Source: Lates calcarifer
Taxonomy: Eukaryota > Chordata > Actinopteri > Centropomidae
DNA: 64,000 nucleotides
Assembly: GCF_001640805.2 (NCBI RefSeq)
Contig: NC_066848.1
Location: forward strand, 23,911,012 to 23,975,011
Direction of reading: 5' to 3'
In this document: one piece after another, positions 44,301 through 57,630 of the stretch
Position numbering within the stretch: position 1 is the first letter of the stretch
Layout of the letters: every line of letters begins with the position of its first letter
Translations under genes and position numbers: made by a program
The notes under the pieces: generated by a model
Database searches by the model: none
What the model was told of the DNA's origin: nothing
The model's input: the letters and a program-made list of their open reading frames with translations, nothing else

Positions 44301-47300
44301 TGGGTCATCAGCTAATAGTCAACGTGCTTCAGGCTGTAGAACTTCCGCTTCGGCCTGACGGACGGCCCAGGAGCCCATACGTCAAAATGTACTTTCTCCC
44401 TGACCGCAGGTACTCCAACCACCCTTTCACAGGGAGTCCTACAGATGAAAATAGATTAACATGAATAACAATAGACTGCATTTTCAAATTACTTTAAAAT
44501 GGAATGGTGGTCACATTGGGAACAGAAGAGTTTAGATGAATGAGAACCACACAATAAAAGAAAGTGCAGATTCATCACATTTCTAGTCTGCATAGTATAA
44601 AAACTACTCAAACGCAATATCTGTCACATGGCCACCAGGTTTCTGAAGCCTGGATTTAATGCTTAATGCCATATTTTTCAATTGATTGGAGCCATAAAAT
44701 CTGAGCAAAGGGCAAGAAGCCAGGTTAAGACAATCAAGCAGCAATCACAGCTGTGATACATTTACAGTCCTTCTTAAGCAATATTTCTACTTGATAAAAT
44801 GATACTTTGAAAAGAAAAACACAAAAATTTAACAATGGAGTCCCCAACATTTTGTCTAAAACACTGATTGACATTCTAAGCCCCCCCCACCTTGGCTGTT
44901 GCCAACCCTAGCTGACATTGGGCAAGAAGCAGGGTACAGCCTGGACAGATCACCAGTCTATCACAGGGCTGACATATAGAGACAAACAACCATACACTCT
45001 CATGTTCATGCTATGGGCAACTATGGGTCACTAATTAACGTGCATGTCTTTGGACTGTGGGAGGAAGCCAGAGCAGCGAATGGAAATCCACACAGACAGA
45101 GGGAGAACATGCAAACTCCACACAGAAACCTGGGCTAACTGTGAAAGGACAGTGCTGACCACTGCAATACCATGCTGTAGAAGGAAAGGTTCCTTCAGAG
45201 TTTAATTAGAGTCAACTCTTGTGGTCGTTTGAGGAACTGCAGCATCTTCATTGGTGCTTGGGTACAAATATATAACTTGTAAATCCATTCCAGTTTGCAT
45301 ACGTCATCGAAGTGGGGTACATGTAGATGAATGAGGCACCTGAAGGGTTGTGATTTAGCTTCAAAGTAATTTTGGTCATTTATTTTAACCACTGGATATC
45401 TGTGTTGTTTAACACAGTGACAAGAGTAAACGAAGGACAAAAGCAGTGAAGAAGACCTGCGAGCCTAAGTGGAACCAGACGTTCGTCTACACTCACGTCC
45501 ATCGCAGGGATTTCCGAAACCACATGCTGGAGCTGACTTTATGGGACCAACCCAGGTCACCAGAGGAAGACAGCATCTTTATGGGAGAGGTACCACACAC
45601 ATGCAATCAATGTTCCTCTCCTTTCTGAATTATAGTCTATTGCATGTTTTCTTGAGATGCCATGTTGCTGGTGATTGTGAGTCTTGATCACACTGGTGAC
45701 TTGCTGTATTGAATTAGCTTAAAGCTAATGTTCATCTGCAATCCCTTGGCATATCACAGTTAAAGCATATACACGATGACAGAGCAGCAGCATTTAAACT
45801 AGACATCACATATATTTGCCATATTGACTTTATAACACGGCTATATATCGTTCTTGTTCTGCCACCCTACAGAATCACTAAACGCAGCTTTAACTTGTCA
45901 TTTAACTTGTCTTTAAAGAAGTGTTACTTTGACATTACACATAAAATACATCACTCCTTCTGTACCAGAGCCATAGATTGATTCACATAATTTCTGCAGA
46001 TTTGTCAGCTGCTATTTCATGCTGCCAATCTTTACTCTACCACGTCCCAAAGGTTTTTCATTGGATTCAGATCTGGTGACTGTTATTATCATTATCTATT
46101 ATCATGTTGGAAGAAGATGGGTAGATTGTGACCATAGGGATAACCATGGTGACCAGATGTGACAGGCTATGGCATTCAAATCATGATTGATTAGTATTAT
46201 GGGGCCCAAAGTGTGCCAAGAAAACATTCCCCATTTCTGCCCGAACTGTAGACAAAAAGTTTTGTGCTGTTGATGTCAAATTCTGACCCTACTGTCTGAG
46301 CCTCAGCAAAAATCCTCATTCATCAGACCAGGCTATGTTTTTCCAGTCTTTAACCAGTTTTGGTGAGCCTGTGCCCACTGAAGCCTCACATTTCTGTTCT
46401 TGGCTGACACTAGAACCCAGTGTGGCCTGCTCACCACAGTTGTAAAGAGTGTTTATCTGAGTTACCATAGCTTTTCTGTCAGCTCTGAATCTGAATGTTT
46501 CTTTTTTTCGCACCAGTCTGAGTAAACTCTAGAGACTGGTGTGCAACAGAATCCCAGGAGGTCAGCAGTTTCGGAAATACTCAAACCACCCACCCCCAAC
46601 ACCCCCCCCCCCACACCCCTCCTCCTATGGATGTTGGATGTGAACTTTAATTTAAGCTCCTGACCTGTATCTACGTGATTTTATTTATTAAACTGCTGTG
46701 GACTGGATAATTTCACGAGAAAGTAGGAGTACAGCTGTTCTTAATAAAGTGCTCAGTGAATGTACAGTCTGTGACCAGAACATTTTTGCACTAAAATACC
46801 AGACGGTGGATATATAGAATGGTACATGTAAAAGCTTTCCTGATATATTTTCATATGCAGCCTCTGCTGCTTGTTGAATTGACAGTCATGATTATTTTAC
46901 TACATGTATTATGACTTTAACAGATCCTCATAGAGCTGGAGACGGCCTTACTGGATGACAAGCCTCACTGGTATCCACTCCAAACCCATGATGTCTCATC
47001 CATACCACTGCCCCGACCTTCCCCGTACCTGCCCCGACGACACGCACACACAGACACCCCTGGCAAGAAGCTGCAGCGTAAGTCTGAGCGCATATATGTG
47101 TCTGTGAATCCACTTACTTGTGTATATTCATGTATAAGCTCTTTCATATCCTCTGTGTGTGAGTGCACATGCACGCATCAGTGTAGAGAGAGAAAAGGTT
47201 GTGTATGGTTTACTGTCAGTGAACAAAGTATAGCATATATGTCAATATAAATGTCTGTTTTCTCAGTGTGTAACAGAGTGTGGTGGTTGTTTGTCTCTAA

Positions 47301-50300
47301 TATGTCAGCTACGACAGATACTGGATTACTGGATTTCAGTGTAGAATGTGTGTACATTTAAATTGTCTCTTTTGTGCATAGAATTCTTTTATGACATTTA
47401 ATTGGTCAAACACAAATATATCAGCTCATATATCAATCAGCTGTGTCAGACAAATCATATGGTTTATCTGTGTTCATTGTTAATGAGTGCTAAGGTTAAA
47501 ATGAGAGCCTGAACGGGATGGAAAAGTACATCACATCACTTTGACCAACTTTGTTTTAATTTTCATTTATGCTGGGAGTAAATGAAAAACTTGGTAGCAC
47601 TTTCTAAAGTAAAGCTAATGGCCCAATCTGAGCATTGAGGTGCAATTCTCTGAGGAAATAAAGCCAGTGACCTTGGAATCACAACAAAGACCAATGCAGT
47701 CACACAGATCCCTTCAAGGCTGATCAGTCTCTCTGCTTATATTTTTATCTTCAGAGATAACTCTTACACATCAGCAAAGAAACTAAAATTTAAAAATACA
47801 GCATCCAGGAATGAAAAATAGCTGGCTGCAGTTCTATTATTAGGATAATCATTTAATAGTCTGTATCCTTGAGACTGATTGTTCTGTTGTAGTTGCCATA
47901 CAATATGCTCAGGGTAGTAAAGGGTAGTAAACTCAGTGCTAACATTTTAGCATGCTAGGCTTACATGTAGTGAGATAGGAGGCTACTAGCATAACTTGAA
48001 ACCATTATAACAGTGAGTTGTGGACATTTAGCCAAATTGTAGATAATGTATACTTTGGACAGTGAATGCGGTGGGTGATGAGTAAATAAATACTGCAAAT
48101 ATACATTTTTCCCAGCATTTTTCCCTTCCTAGCTACATTAGCCATGTTCAATTGCACCGGGCCTTATTAATGAAGCCATTAACAAGGTTTTATTACTGTT
48201 AAAGGCTCACACATCTTCTCAGTTTAGATTACAGTAATTGGGGGCTCATGGATCATTTTGATGCCACTTGACTCAATATAAACTAGATTGAAGTGTCCAC
48301 CTTCAATTTTATTGTCATATACTTGATAACAATACAAACATCATTACCAGTAATTACATTTTTGGTCTCAGTGTTTAAATAGTAATTATAAAGGTCTGAA
48401 GTACAAAGTGGTGTAGTATAAATGATTTTTTTAAAAAGTATTTACCTAAAGATAAAAAAAATATATAATGAAATAGAAGAATAATGATAAGAATAAAAGA
48501 TTAGAAGATTAAACCCTTTCGTAAGGGTCAGTCAGTTTTATGTGTATGCCATTATGTCACAGTAGTGTGTGTGTACCGTGTGTGTGCAAGTGTAAAAGGC
48601 AGGAGGAGACATTCAGATATTTAGCACACTGCACATACAGTACAGCATTATCTACTGTGCTTCTTTTGTAGCTTGAGTGTCTGGCTGAAGATAATTCATA
48701 CTCTTGTATTAAAGTTTCCATTATCTGGCTCCCAGACTCACAGTTTAGGGTGTCAGTCTATAGTTCTACACACTGCTAAAGTCTCTTTCATTTGCCATGA
48801 TTAAACAAATAGATTCTGCGAATTGTTTTTTCCACATTTCACACGTTTAATGTTAACATGTCTGTGCACTTATGAGACTGTTTATCTATGTGTTTGTGAT
48901 TATGCATGGTGGTTCCCACCCAGCAGCAGATGGGCGTGGCAGAGAGAGGCAGCGAGAGCCCACGTCTACTCTGGAGGTGCCAGAGCAGCAGAGGACACCC
49001 ACCCATCACATACGATCCCGCTCGGTCTCCCCACACCGCGAGGAACAGGGGCGCATCCGGTCGCGGCCGCCCAACGTTCCCACCCAAAGGTGAGGGTTGG
49101 TTGGACTTTGGAGAGGATTTTATTTCAAAGGGTCAACATGAGACATTAATTAATTTGAGGATATTTAAAGTGATACACTCAATCATCACCCCAAATAAAC
49201 TTGAAAAATTGGCTGTAAAACATTTGTATTTTTGCCTGTCATGGTCATATATTAGCCAAAATATGAGTTAATGCAGTGGTTCAGACTTTTTGCTCACTTC
49301 TGTGATATAGTTATGTGCAAGGATTTAGATGGAAGTAATCATCATCAGGCAACACCACCCATCTCTAAGACTAATTAAGGACCAATATCAGCCTGGAAAA
49401 AAGACACTGGTCACTTGTAAGAGGTAAGGCATTGTGGCACATAGAGAGAGGAGGAATGAGAGAGTTTGTTGGAAGGCAGCAAACAGTCCATCTACTAATG
49501 AAATGTCTGTCTGATGTAGAACACACAGTCCTGCCAGCTCTGCATTTACTGGCTGAGCCAAATGAGCGTTGCCAAGAGTCGACTGAAATATCGCCTAACC
49601 ACTAACCTGACATAAGTCTTTCTTTCCTCTTTTCTTTCTCTTTTTCAGGAGTTTGGATGATGAGCTTCCTCACGCTCGTCGTTCTCGTTCTCCAACCCGA
49701 TACCACGACGCTGCCAGAGGTCGCCACCAGGAGGAGGAGTTCCTAGACGACAGGTGTGTGTCGCCACTTTTGATACATCTATTTAGAATAAATGTCAACT
49801 GTTTCCAGTGATTGTCAGAAAATTGTTATTCTGACTGTTTTTTTTTTTTTTTGCTATAATGCGCTTATTTGTGTATGCAGTTGGAACGAGAGTAGAAACT
49901 GTGTGTCTGCTGCAGAGAGACTTTGTTTATACATTTAAGTGTGAATGCTTGTCATAAGCATATCTAAAACTTTATTTTATCAATCAGGTATTTTTTTCCC
50001 TTTACCATAACCTTTTTTTTTTTTTTTTAGAATATTCCCTGATTTTGTTTTTTTGCCCTTTCTTTTTCATGACTCAGTTTTCTGTAGGCTTTGATCCAAG
50101 TTTGGTGCAGTAGCTATTCATTGATTGTGAAAGTGACTTTAGACAAAAAGGCTTTGGTTGCAAAAATCTGTGGCATTTCAGCAAAATCTGCGGCATTTCA
50201 TGTGTGTGTGTGTGTGTGTGTGTGTGTCGTGTGTATAGCAATCAGCGACAGCTTCTCTTTCCTATTCACCCTCTTCTCCCTCTGCTCTTCTGGTTTTTTG

Positions 50301-53300
50301 ACTGTTGTTAATTTCCTCATGTGTCATCCATCCCCATGGTAACAACAGTGAGATCATCATGATCCACCAGTCAATGCGAGGCAAAAGTGCTGAGTGCCTT
50401 CACACCAGGTAAACTAGCCAATCATGACATTTTGTTTGACATTTTGGTTCTACGATTTGGGTTGTGGTTCAGTTGTAGGTTTATGTGCTTTTATCATGAT
50501 TGTCTCTCTTTGAAAATTTCTTTTAAGAAGTTCTGTCACTAAAATTACTGTTTAGAAATGGATGAAAGTAAATTATAATGACTCTCAGTACTTTCCACCT
50601 CCCTACCCCCAAGCCCTTTTGTTTCAGCTGAAAAGGTTAGTTAGCTCTAGCAATAATTTCAGGTAAAATGGGGAATCAGGAAACAGAAATAATAACTTTC
50701 TACTTTCTGAATAATGTAAATAATATTAGATAAAACATGTCAACCAGCAGATCATCTTGAGAAAAAGAAGCCAAAAGATTTGTGAAAATCTTGTTTGTTC
50801 AGTTGTACTACTTCCTCAGATCCACAAGAGGACAGTGCAGATCCATGAGAGGACAGTACAGAATCGTGCATGCATTCAAGCTGAGACTCTCAGCAGGCTG
50901 CTATTCTACAACTAGGCCAAGAATATAGCTTGTTGGGGCGAGATAGAAGCAAGACAAAACACTTGTCCTGCTACTGTCAGCAACTGTGTCATGAAAAGAT
51001 TCATAAACATTCATTCTCATCACTGGAGATGAAATCAGATTAGTGATTATCTGCCAATTTTGTCTTTGCCACTTGATTAAAATGATTGAAAGGTCTTGTC
51101 TGCTGCACTCCATTCCCATATCCTGATACAGTTTGACATATCATCCCAGCTAACATTTGTTTATCACATATACTGTAGTCATTTCTGTTTGGGTATTAGA
51201 TTGCTATTTAAGCACACAACCAGAGGTAAATTACACTCTTGAGAGCACATCTGTATGTTTCATTAAAGGCAAATAATCGTTCTTTGTATATAACCACACC
51301 TCTCTGATAGAAACATAATAAACTGGTTACACTTTCTATTTCTACTTTGTATACACACAGATGTGTTTGAGGGAGGACAGTGTTTTTAAGTGTGTCAGTT
51401 GAGATGAGGTGACTTTTGATGCTTGTATGCCTGTCATGCTGTGCTGTAGTTCTACTTGCTTACACTGCAAAAACACAGAATCTTAGCCAGTGATTTTTTG
51501 CTGTTAGATGACAGCATGTCTGTTTCGAAGAAATAACTGAAACATGAAACCTACCTAGCTTTGATAGTACAATTAATGTCTCAAAAAATCAATACTAATT
51601 TGATCTCCTTGAACAAGCTTATCCTACAGTATTTTCGAATAAGCTAATCAACATGCTACATAATATATAAAATCACTGGTTAAGTGGCACTTCTTTTGCC
51701 CTATGGAGCGTTGTCTGTTGTCCAAACACACACTTGTTTTCTGCTCTTCCACCTTTTCCTACTTTCCCTACCTCTTTTTGCTGCATGCATGCTAACATCA
51801 GGAGATCTACTAGGCACAATAACACACTGCCACCTAAGATGCCACTTTTGTTCAATGGTATCCACAAACAAGCAAACAGGTAAGTCTACAGATAAGGATT
51901 CAGTATGCCTCAAATGAATGAAGTGTTTATATCTGGAAGTGTTTTCCTATTCTGTATTTGACCACTTTCACTGTACAAGGGGCCTTTATCACTTTTATGA
52001 TGTGTGGCTCACTACATGTGTTTAGATAACTACAGAAGTTCTTTGAAAAACAACCTCTTATCATTTATTAAGTACTTATGTTATTACCAGGCTTCAACAA
52101 ACTCCATTGATGTTCACATACTAAACGAAGCGATTCCAGTCAAAGGGTCATAAATAAAATGAACAAGAAATGATAGAAGAAAGAATGCTTGAGAGAAAAG
52201 TTCTTACTACTGTCTAACCTCCGCACACCCAACCAATTGCTGTGTAATCTGGGCATGGTTGTCAGATTGTCTGGTTCAGAAAGTAATGCAGATGCCTATG
52301 GAAAAGGGCATTTCAGATGCAGTTCAACAATTCAACAAGCTCTCTGTTTGAAGCATACTGAGGCCTTTAGAAATTTTGTGGTGCCAGTATGATTTTCCTC
52401 AACCAATAGAAAAGAAGTTAATCGTTTTTTGGTTGTTAAATTGTGTCAATATTAGTGTTAGGATATCTGCAAAGCTGCATGTATTTATAGTATATATCGA
52501 GTCACACAGCCTCGCAGTCCTCCGAGACCTGTGGTCTTGTCTTTAAGTGAGTATTTTCCACAGTAACAGGAGCTTTGTAGATTAGTTTTGATCTCAGCTT
52601 TCTTTCCTTTATTTTGTTTAATTTGCAAATGCATGCTGTTTTTAAATTTTCAATCTTGTGACTAGTTCCAAGCTTCCTGCATGTCGAATGTGTCAGGGGA
52701 TCACAAATAGTCATGACAACGTGCCATTCCATCACACACCGCGTAATGTTCACAGGTGAGGTGACAGTTAGGTAAGACACGCACACACAAACACACAGAT
52801 TATTATTAATGATTAATCACACAGTATGAGTATAAGCCCTCCAGGTTGGGAGAAAAGTGCAGAGATCACGCCATTACAATCAAAAAACACATTTTCTATT
52901 ACACTCCATCACATAACAACTTATAGACACTCCCATTCTTATGCCATGGTTTAATTCTCAGAAAGTGCTATGAATTTGGGAATCTAACCAGACTTTATTT
53001 TAAAATGTTTTTTCTGTCTGTCCATTGTTTTTCTCTTTGTGTTTGTTTCTGTCCTTTCTTCCTGTCTCCTCTTCCTTCCGTCCTCCTCTTCCTCCATTGG
53101 ATGGCATATTGTGCTATGGTGCCTCTAGTGATCTTCAGCCTTCTCTGGACAGGGTTAGGAGTGCTAGCGCCAACTGTCTGACTCCAGACAATCATGCCCC
53201 CTCACCAGAGACTGAAAGGTACCAGCCTCTGTACCAACCACCCCTCCTGTAGTCCTCCTGTAGTTTCTTGTTCTCAACCTTTCCTGGTCTTTGTAGTTCT

Positions 53301-56300
53301 TTTTCCCCTCTGAATGTTCCTACACAAGCTGATGATTAAGCTTCTCCCCTCCTCACTCTACTCACACCCCTGCTGTACACTGCTCTTCCAATCTGCAGTT
53401 CCACCTAGCAGTTCCTGTGCTTTGCCACTATCCTCAAGCTGTATATGAAAGTGCAATTTTTCGAGACTACAAAATGTAATGACATGTTGAGTATGCAAGT
53501 GTCATATTCAATGTGAAATTTTAGAAACTAGAGATGTGCTAATATACTATTTTATTATATACCTTTCTGAAACATGACAGTACCAGGATTATTGCCATTT
53601 TCAGAAGGCACCTATGACTACAGACATCTATAGTAGTAGTAGTAGAGTGGTAGAGTAACTGTAGCTATTTGATGATTATCATGATAATATCATTTACTGT
53701 GATAGTTTTGGCTAAAATAACCAAATCACATGAAAATTTGATACTAGCACATGCCCATTAGACACCTTTACTGATCCTTTAAAGGTATGAGGACCAGAAT
53801 GATGAATTGCTGAAGATGAAACACTTCATCACCAACATCCTTAACCAGCTTAGCTTCACACAATCCAGTCCTTAGCACTGAATACTATGAACTACTTTTC
53901 AAACCTATCATTAATCAGCTTCAGTTCTTAGTAATATCAACATAACCATTTCCAGTGTTACCAAAATCTGTTTATTGAGAGAGTATGAGATCAGCTGTCC
54001 TACATCCAAAGCCAAAGAGACTTGTGGTACCATTCCTACTTTCTTGGTCAACCTTTATCCACAGTGTTATTAAAATTCCTTGAAGGGTAGGCTCAGATTT
54101 TCAGTGTTAATACAATTCTCACATAGCAGTGGCAAGAAAAAGTAAGCTCCTAGGAGTTACCTGCATTTATCTATGAATTTATCTTATATGATTTTTCTTA
54201 ACAGAAACAGAAATCATTGCATTGTTCTTGTCAATATTGAATGCATCATTCAAACATTGTCAGTGAAAGCTGGAAAAAGTATGTGAACCCAGTGGCTAAA
54301 GTCATTTGGTGTCAGGAGTCCAATCAGTGAAACAACATTGGAGGTTTGAGTTAGGGTTACTTCCACTCGTTAAAAAAAAAAAAAAAAAGAAGAAGGAAAA
54401 AAAAAACAAACTCTCAACCATTTTTGAGATTGCTATTCAAAATACGCATCTGTGGATGTGAACTATACAAAAAAGAGCAGGGAGCTGGTGAGTCCATGGC
54501 AAGACACCACAGAGAAAGCTGCTGTACTCCGAAATAAATCTCACTGTCTCCCAGAAATGTGCCAAAAGGCAAAGTGTTTTGTGGGCTGATGAAACTAAGG
54601 TTGAAGTTGTCAAGAAAGAACATGCAGCACTATATATGGTGTAAAAAAAAGAACTGCAAACCAACATGACACATCATCCCAAAGGTTAGGTCATGACTGC
54701 TATGCTGTTTCTGGGCCTGGACTTCTTGTCATCATCAAGGAGAAAATGGATTTAAATAAAATTTATCAATGTATCTTACAGTGTAATGTCAAGGTAGCAT
54801 TTCATCAACTGAAGCCCAGTAGGAGTTGGGTGAATGAGCAAGACAATGACAGTTAATATCAAAGTAAATCAAAGTAAACCAGGTCATTCCAAAGGGTTTG
54901 ACATACTTTTTCTTGCTACTGTACCTTATGTTGAATGAGCTGTGGGTTGCTGTAATCATTCATCCTGTCCAGACTAGCTGTGAAGTCATCATGGTGTGAG
55001 CACACTGTAAAGGATGGATCACAATCCACAGTGGGTATCTTCTTCTGGAAGTCACATGTGGGTTTGCTGTCAGTGTTTCGATCTGGCAACAAATCTGCAA
55101 TTACATGACTGCCAGGACATTATTAAGTTTTTCTGGCTAAACAAGAAACCACAAATGGAAGTTCACATCTTTGGAAAATTGCTAGATAGCCAAATATTTC
55201 CCTCAGGAGTTGGTGCACACCAAAACAGAACTAAAAGCAGATTGAGTGTTGGAGTCCAAAATTAAGCTAATGTTGCTTTGTGTCTGCTTGATGTGGCAAT
55301 ATACAACTGTTTGCTAACAAGTTTCGCCACATGAACTTTATAAAGTGATAATATGTCACTGTTGTGTTAACAGCTTGTTTCACTGTCCTCAAGTGGTCAA
55401 AAGATACTTGTAGCCACGGCATGCAACAAGGGGACTTAGACAGCTTTTCACTATGCGCATGCCTAATTACGGAGTATCGTGGCTTTCTGATTTTGTAATG
55501 GTTTGCAGATTTGGACATATGGGTTATATATTTTGTATGTGTACACATAGAAAATCTTTGTCACATTCCCTGCCCCGGAGACGTCCGGCAAGTCCCAGGA
55601 TTCTTATCCAACATGCGTCCCCTGAAGATGACAGGTACCCTTTTGTGGACCCCCAACTGCTTCCTCTTAGAGCTTGACTTGTGCCTTAAAATCAGATGCC
55701 ACTGTAAAACCCTGATGTTTTTCGTTGAATAATCATGAAAGGACAAAGACTTTTTGTGTAAGGCAATATATCACTAACTCCCAAGTTTTTATTTATTTAT
55801 TTTATATATATTTTTTATTTTTTCTCCTTTTATATGTAATTTAAGGAAACATGTTCTCTCAACCCTGACTGATTTCATATCAGTTCAGTTAGGTGTTATT
55901 GGGTTCAGGCAGATGTCAAGCTCTACCTTCTATTTGCAGCTCACACTAATCTCTTTACAGATTTCTGATATGTTTGTGAATGGCTGGTAGTGTGTCTGCA
56001 ACCTAAACTTTTCCAACTCTCTCTACTCTGATAAAAGTGAAGTATGTGACTTTATCTTGTATCATATAAAACAAGTACAATTTAATTCAATTTCACTAAA
56101 CTTAGTACAGAAGAAAAGTTTCTGGCTATTCAAGTGCCTATTAAGTAAACAGTTCAACATTTTGGGAAATACGCCATGAAAACCATCCATACCTCTCTCA
56201 TTTCTGTCAATTAAATACAGTGAATACAGGAACATCTGTACACCAGCTTATTCAGATTTTTGTGTAGCTGTCTGCAGAGACATTTATCTATAATTTGCAT

Positions 56301-57593
56301 GTAAGGTGTTTAGGGGACATCTGTAAATTGTAGTTACAGAAAATAACCTGGGTTACACTCTCTCCCTGTGCCACCCACCACCACAAGGAAATTCTCAACC
56401 TTTCATATACTCTATTTATTTTACATAGTTTTTCAAAAAAAAAAAAAAAAAAGTGCTTGTGACATCTCACGTGTAGCTTTGAACATTTAGCCCACTTTGT
56501 AGAAAATACTGTGATGTATCACCAGTCAGTGTAAAAATACAGAGATATGATTTTTGTTCCATCATCCAGCCCTATTTAAACCATAGCGAGGGTCACTTTT
56601 TTCAAGTCTTTATGCTAGGCTCTGCTACATCTCTTGGATGTAGCGTCATATTTATTGGACAGGTATGAGTAATATCAACCTTCTTATCTAACTTTCAGCA
56701 AAAAAAAAAACAAAAAAAAACATGCAAGTGTACTTCCCAAAATGTTCAACTTTTGTTTTAAACTTATAACTGAAATTGCAAATGTATTGAAACCATTAGT
56801 AGTTCCATTTGCAACTGCAGGGTTTCACTTCATTTTAATGCGTACAAGATAGAATCATAAGCTATTCATGGCATTTTCTGCAGTTTAGTTCCCTGTTGCT
56901 AACTGTGTGGTAATAAATTGAGCTGGACACAGTGAGAGTGAATGTAGTATACAATGTAGAACTTGTCATAATAAAAATCACAAAGTCCCTCAGACATAGA
57001 CGAGTTCTACTTTGTTTCATAATTTGTCACTCACATTGTGTAAAGAGTTGCTTGTATGGCTTTTAGTTTGTGGGTGGTGTTTTTATGGTTTGATGCCAAG
57101 AGTTTTAGTGACAGGCTTTGGTTGTGGTTGTTGTTGTAGTTTTGTCCTGTTGCTTTTCTTCCTCCTTCCTTCGTGGTTTTTAGTGCCCAGTTTGTGCTCT
57201 TGTGAACTCATGGAGGTTTGTACTAGTTATGGTGTGAAATCCTGCATTGACGAGTTTGCTTCCTGCAGTTTTTCCAAGTGTTTGTTCAGGGAATTTGCAT
57301 CTGCAGCTTCTATGTGCTCACCTTCTCCTCTCAGTGTTTGATAAGTCTCTCTTTTTTCAAGGCTTAGTACTCAGCAGAATAAGACTAAGAATTTCATTTC
57401 ATAAGTGCGTGTGTGTGTGTCGTGTGTCTGTGTCTGTGTGTGTGTGTGTGTGTCTGTGTGTGTATGCGTGTGTGTGGTGATACATGTATCATCTTTGTCA
57501 TCTTCATGTCCATGAATGGAGAATATGGATGCTACTTCCCTCTCAAGAGACTTTAATTCACCTCAGTACAAAGAGGTACACACACATTTATGT

Positions 57594-57630
<37 letters not shown>

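Noticed and set aside
52711..52754. Possible exon ending at a GTGAGG donor at 52755
   Set aside because: Has plausible splice sites but no RIM similarity, and its phase would not match the following exon.
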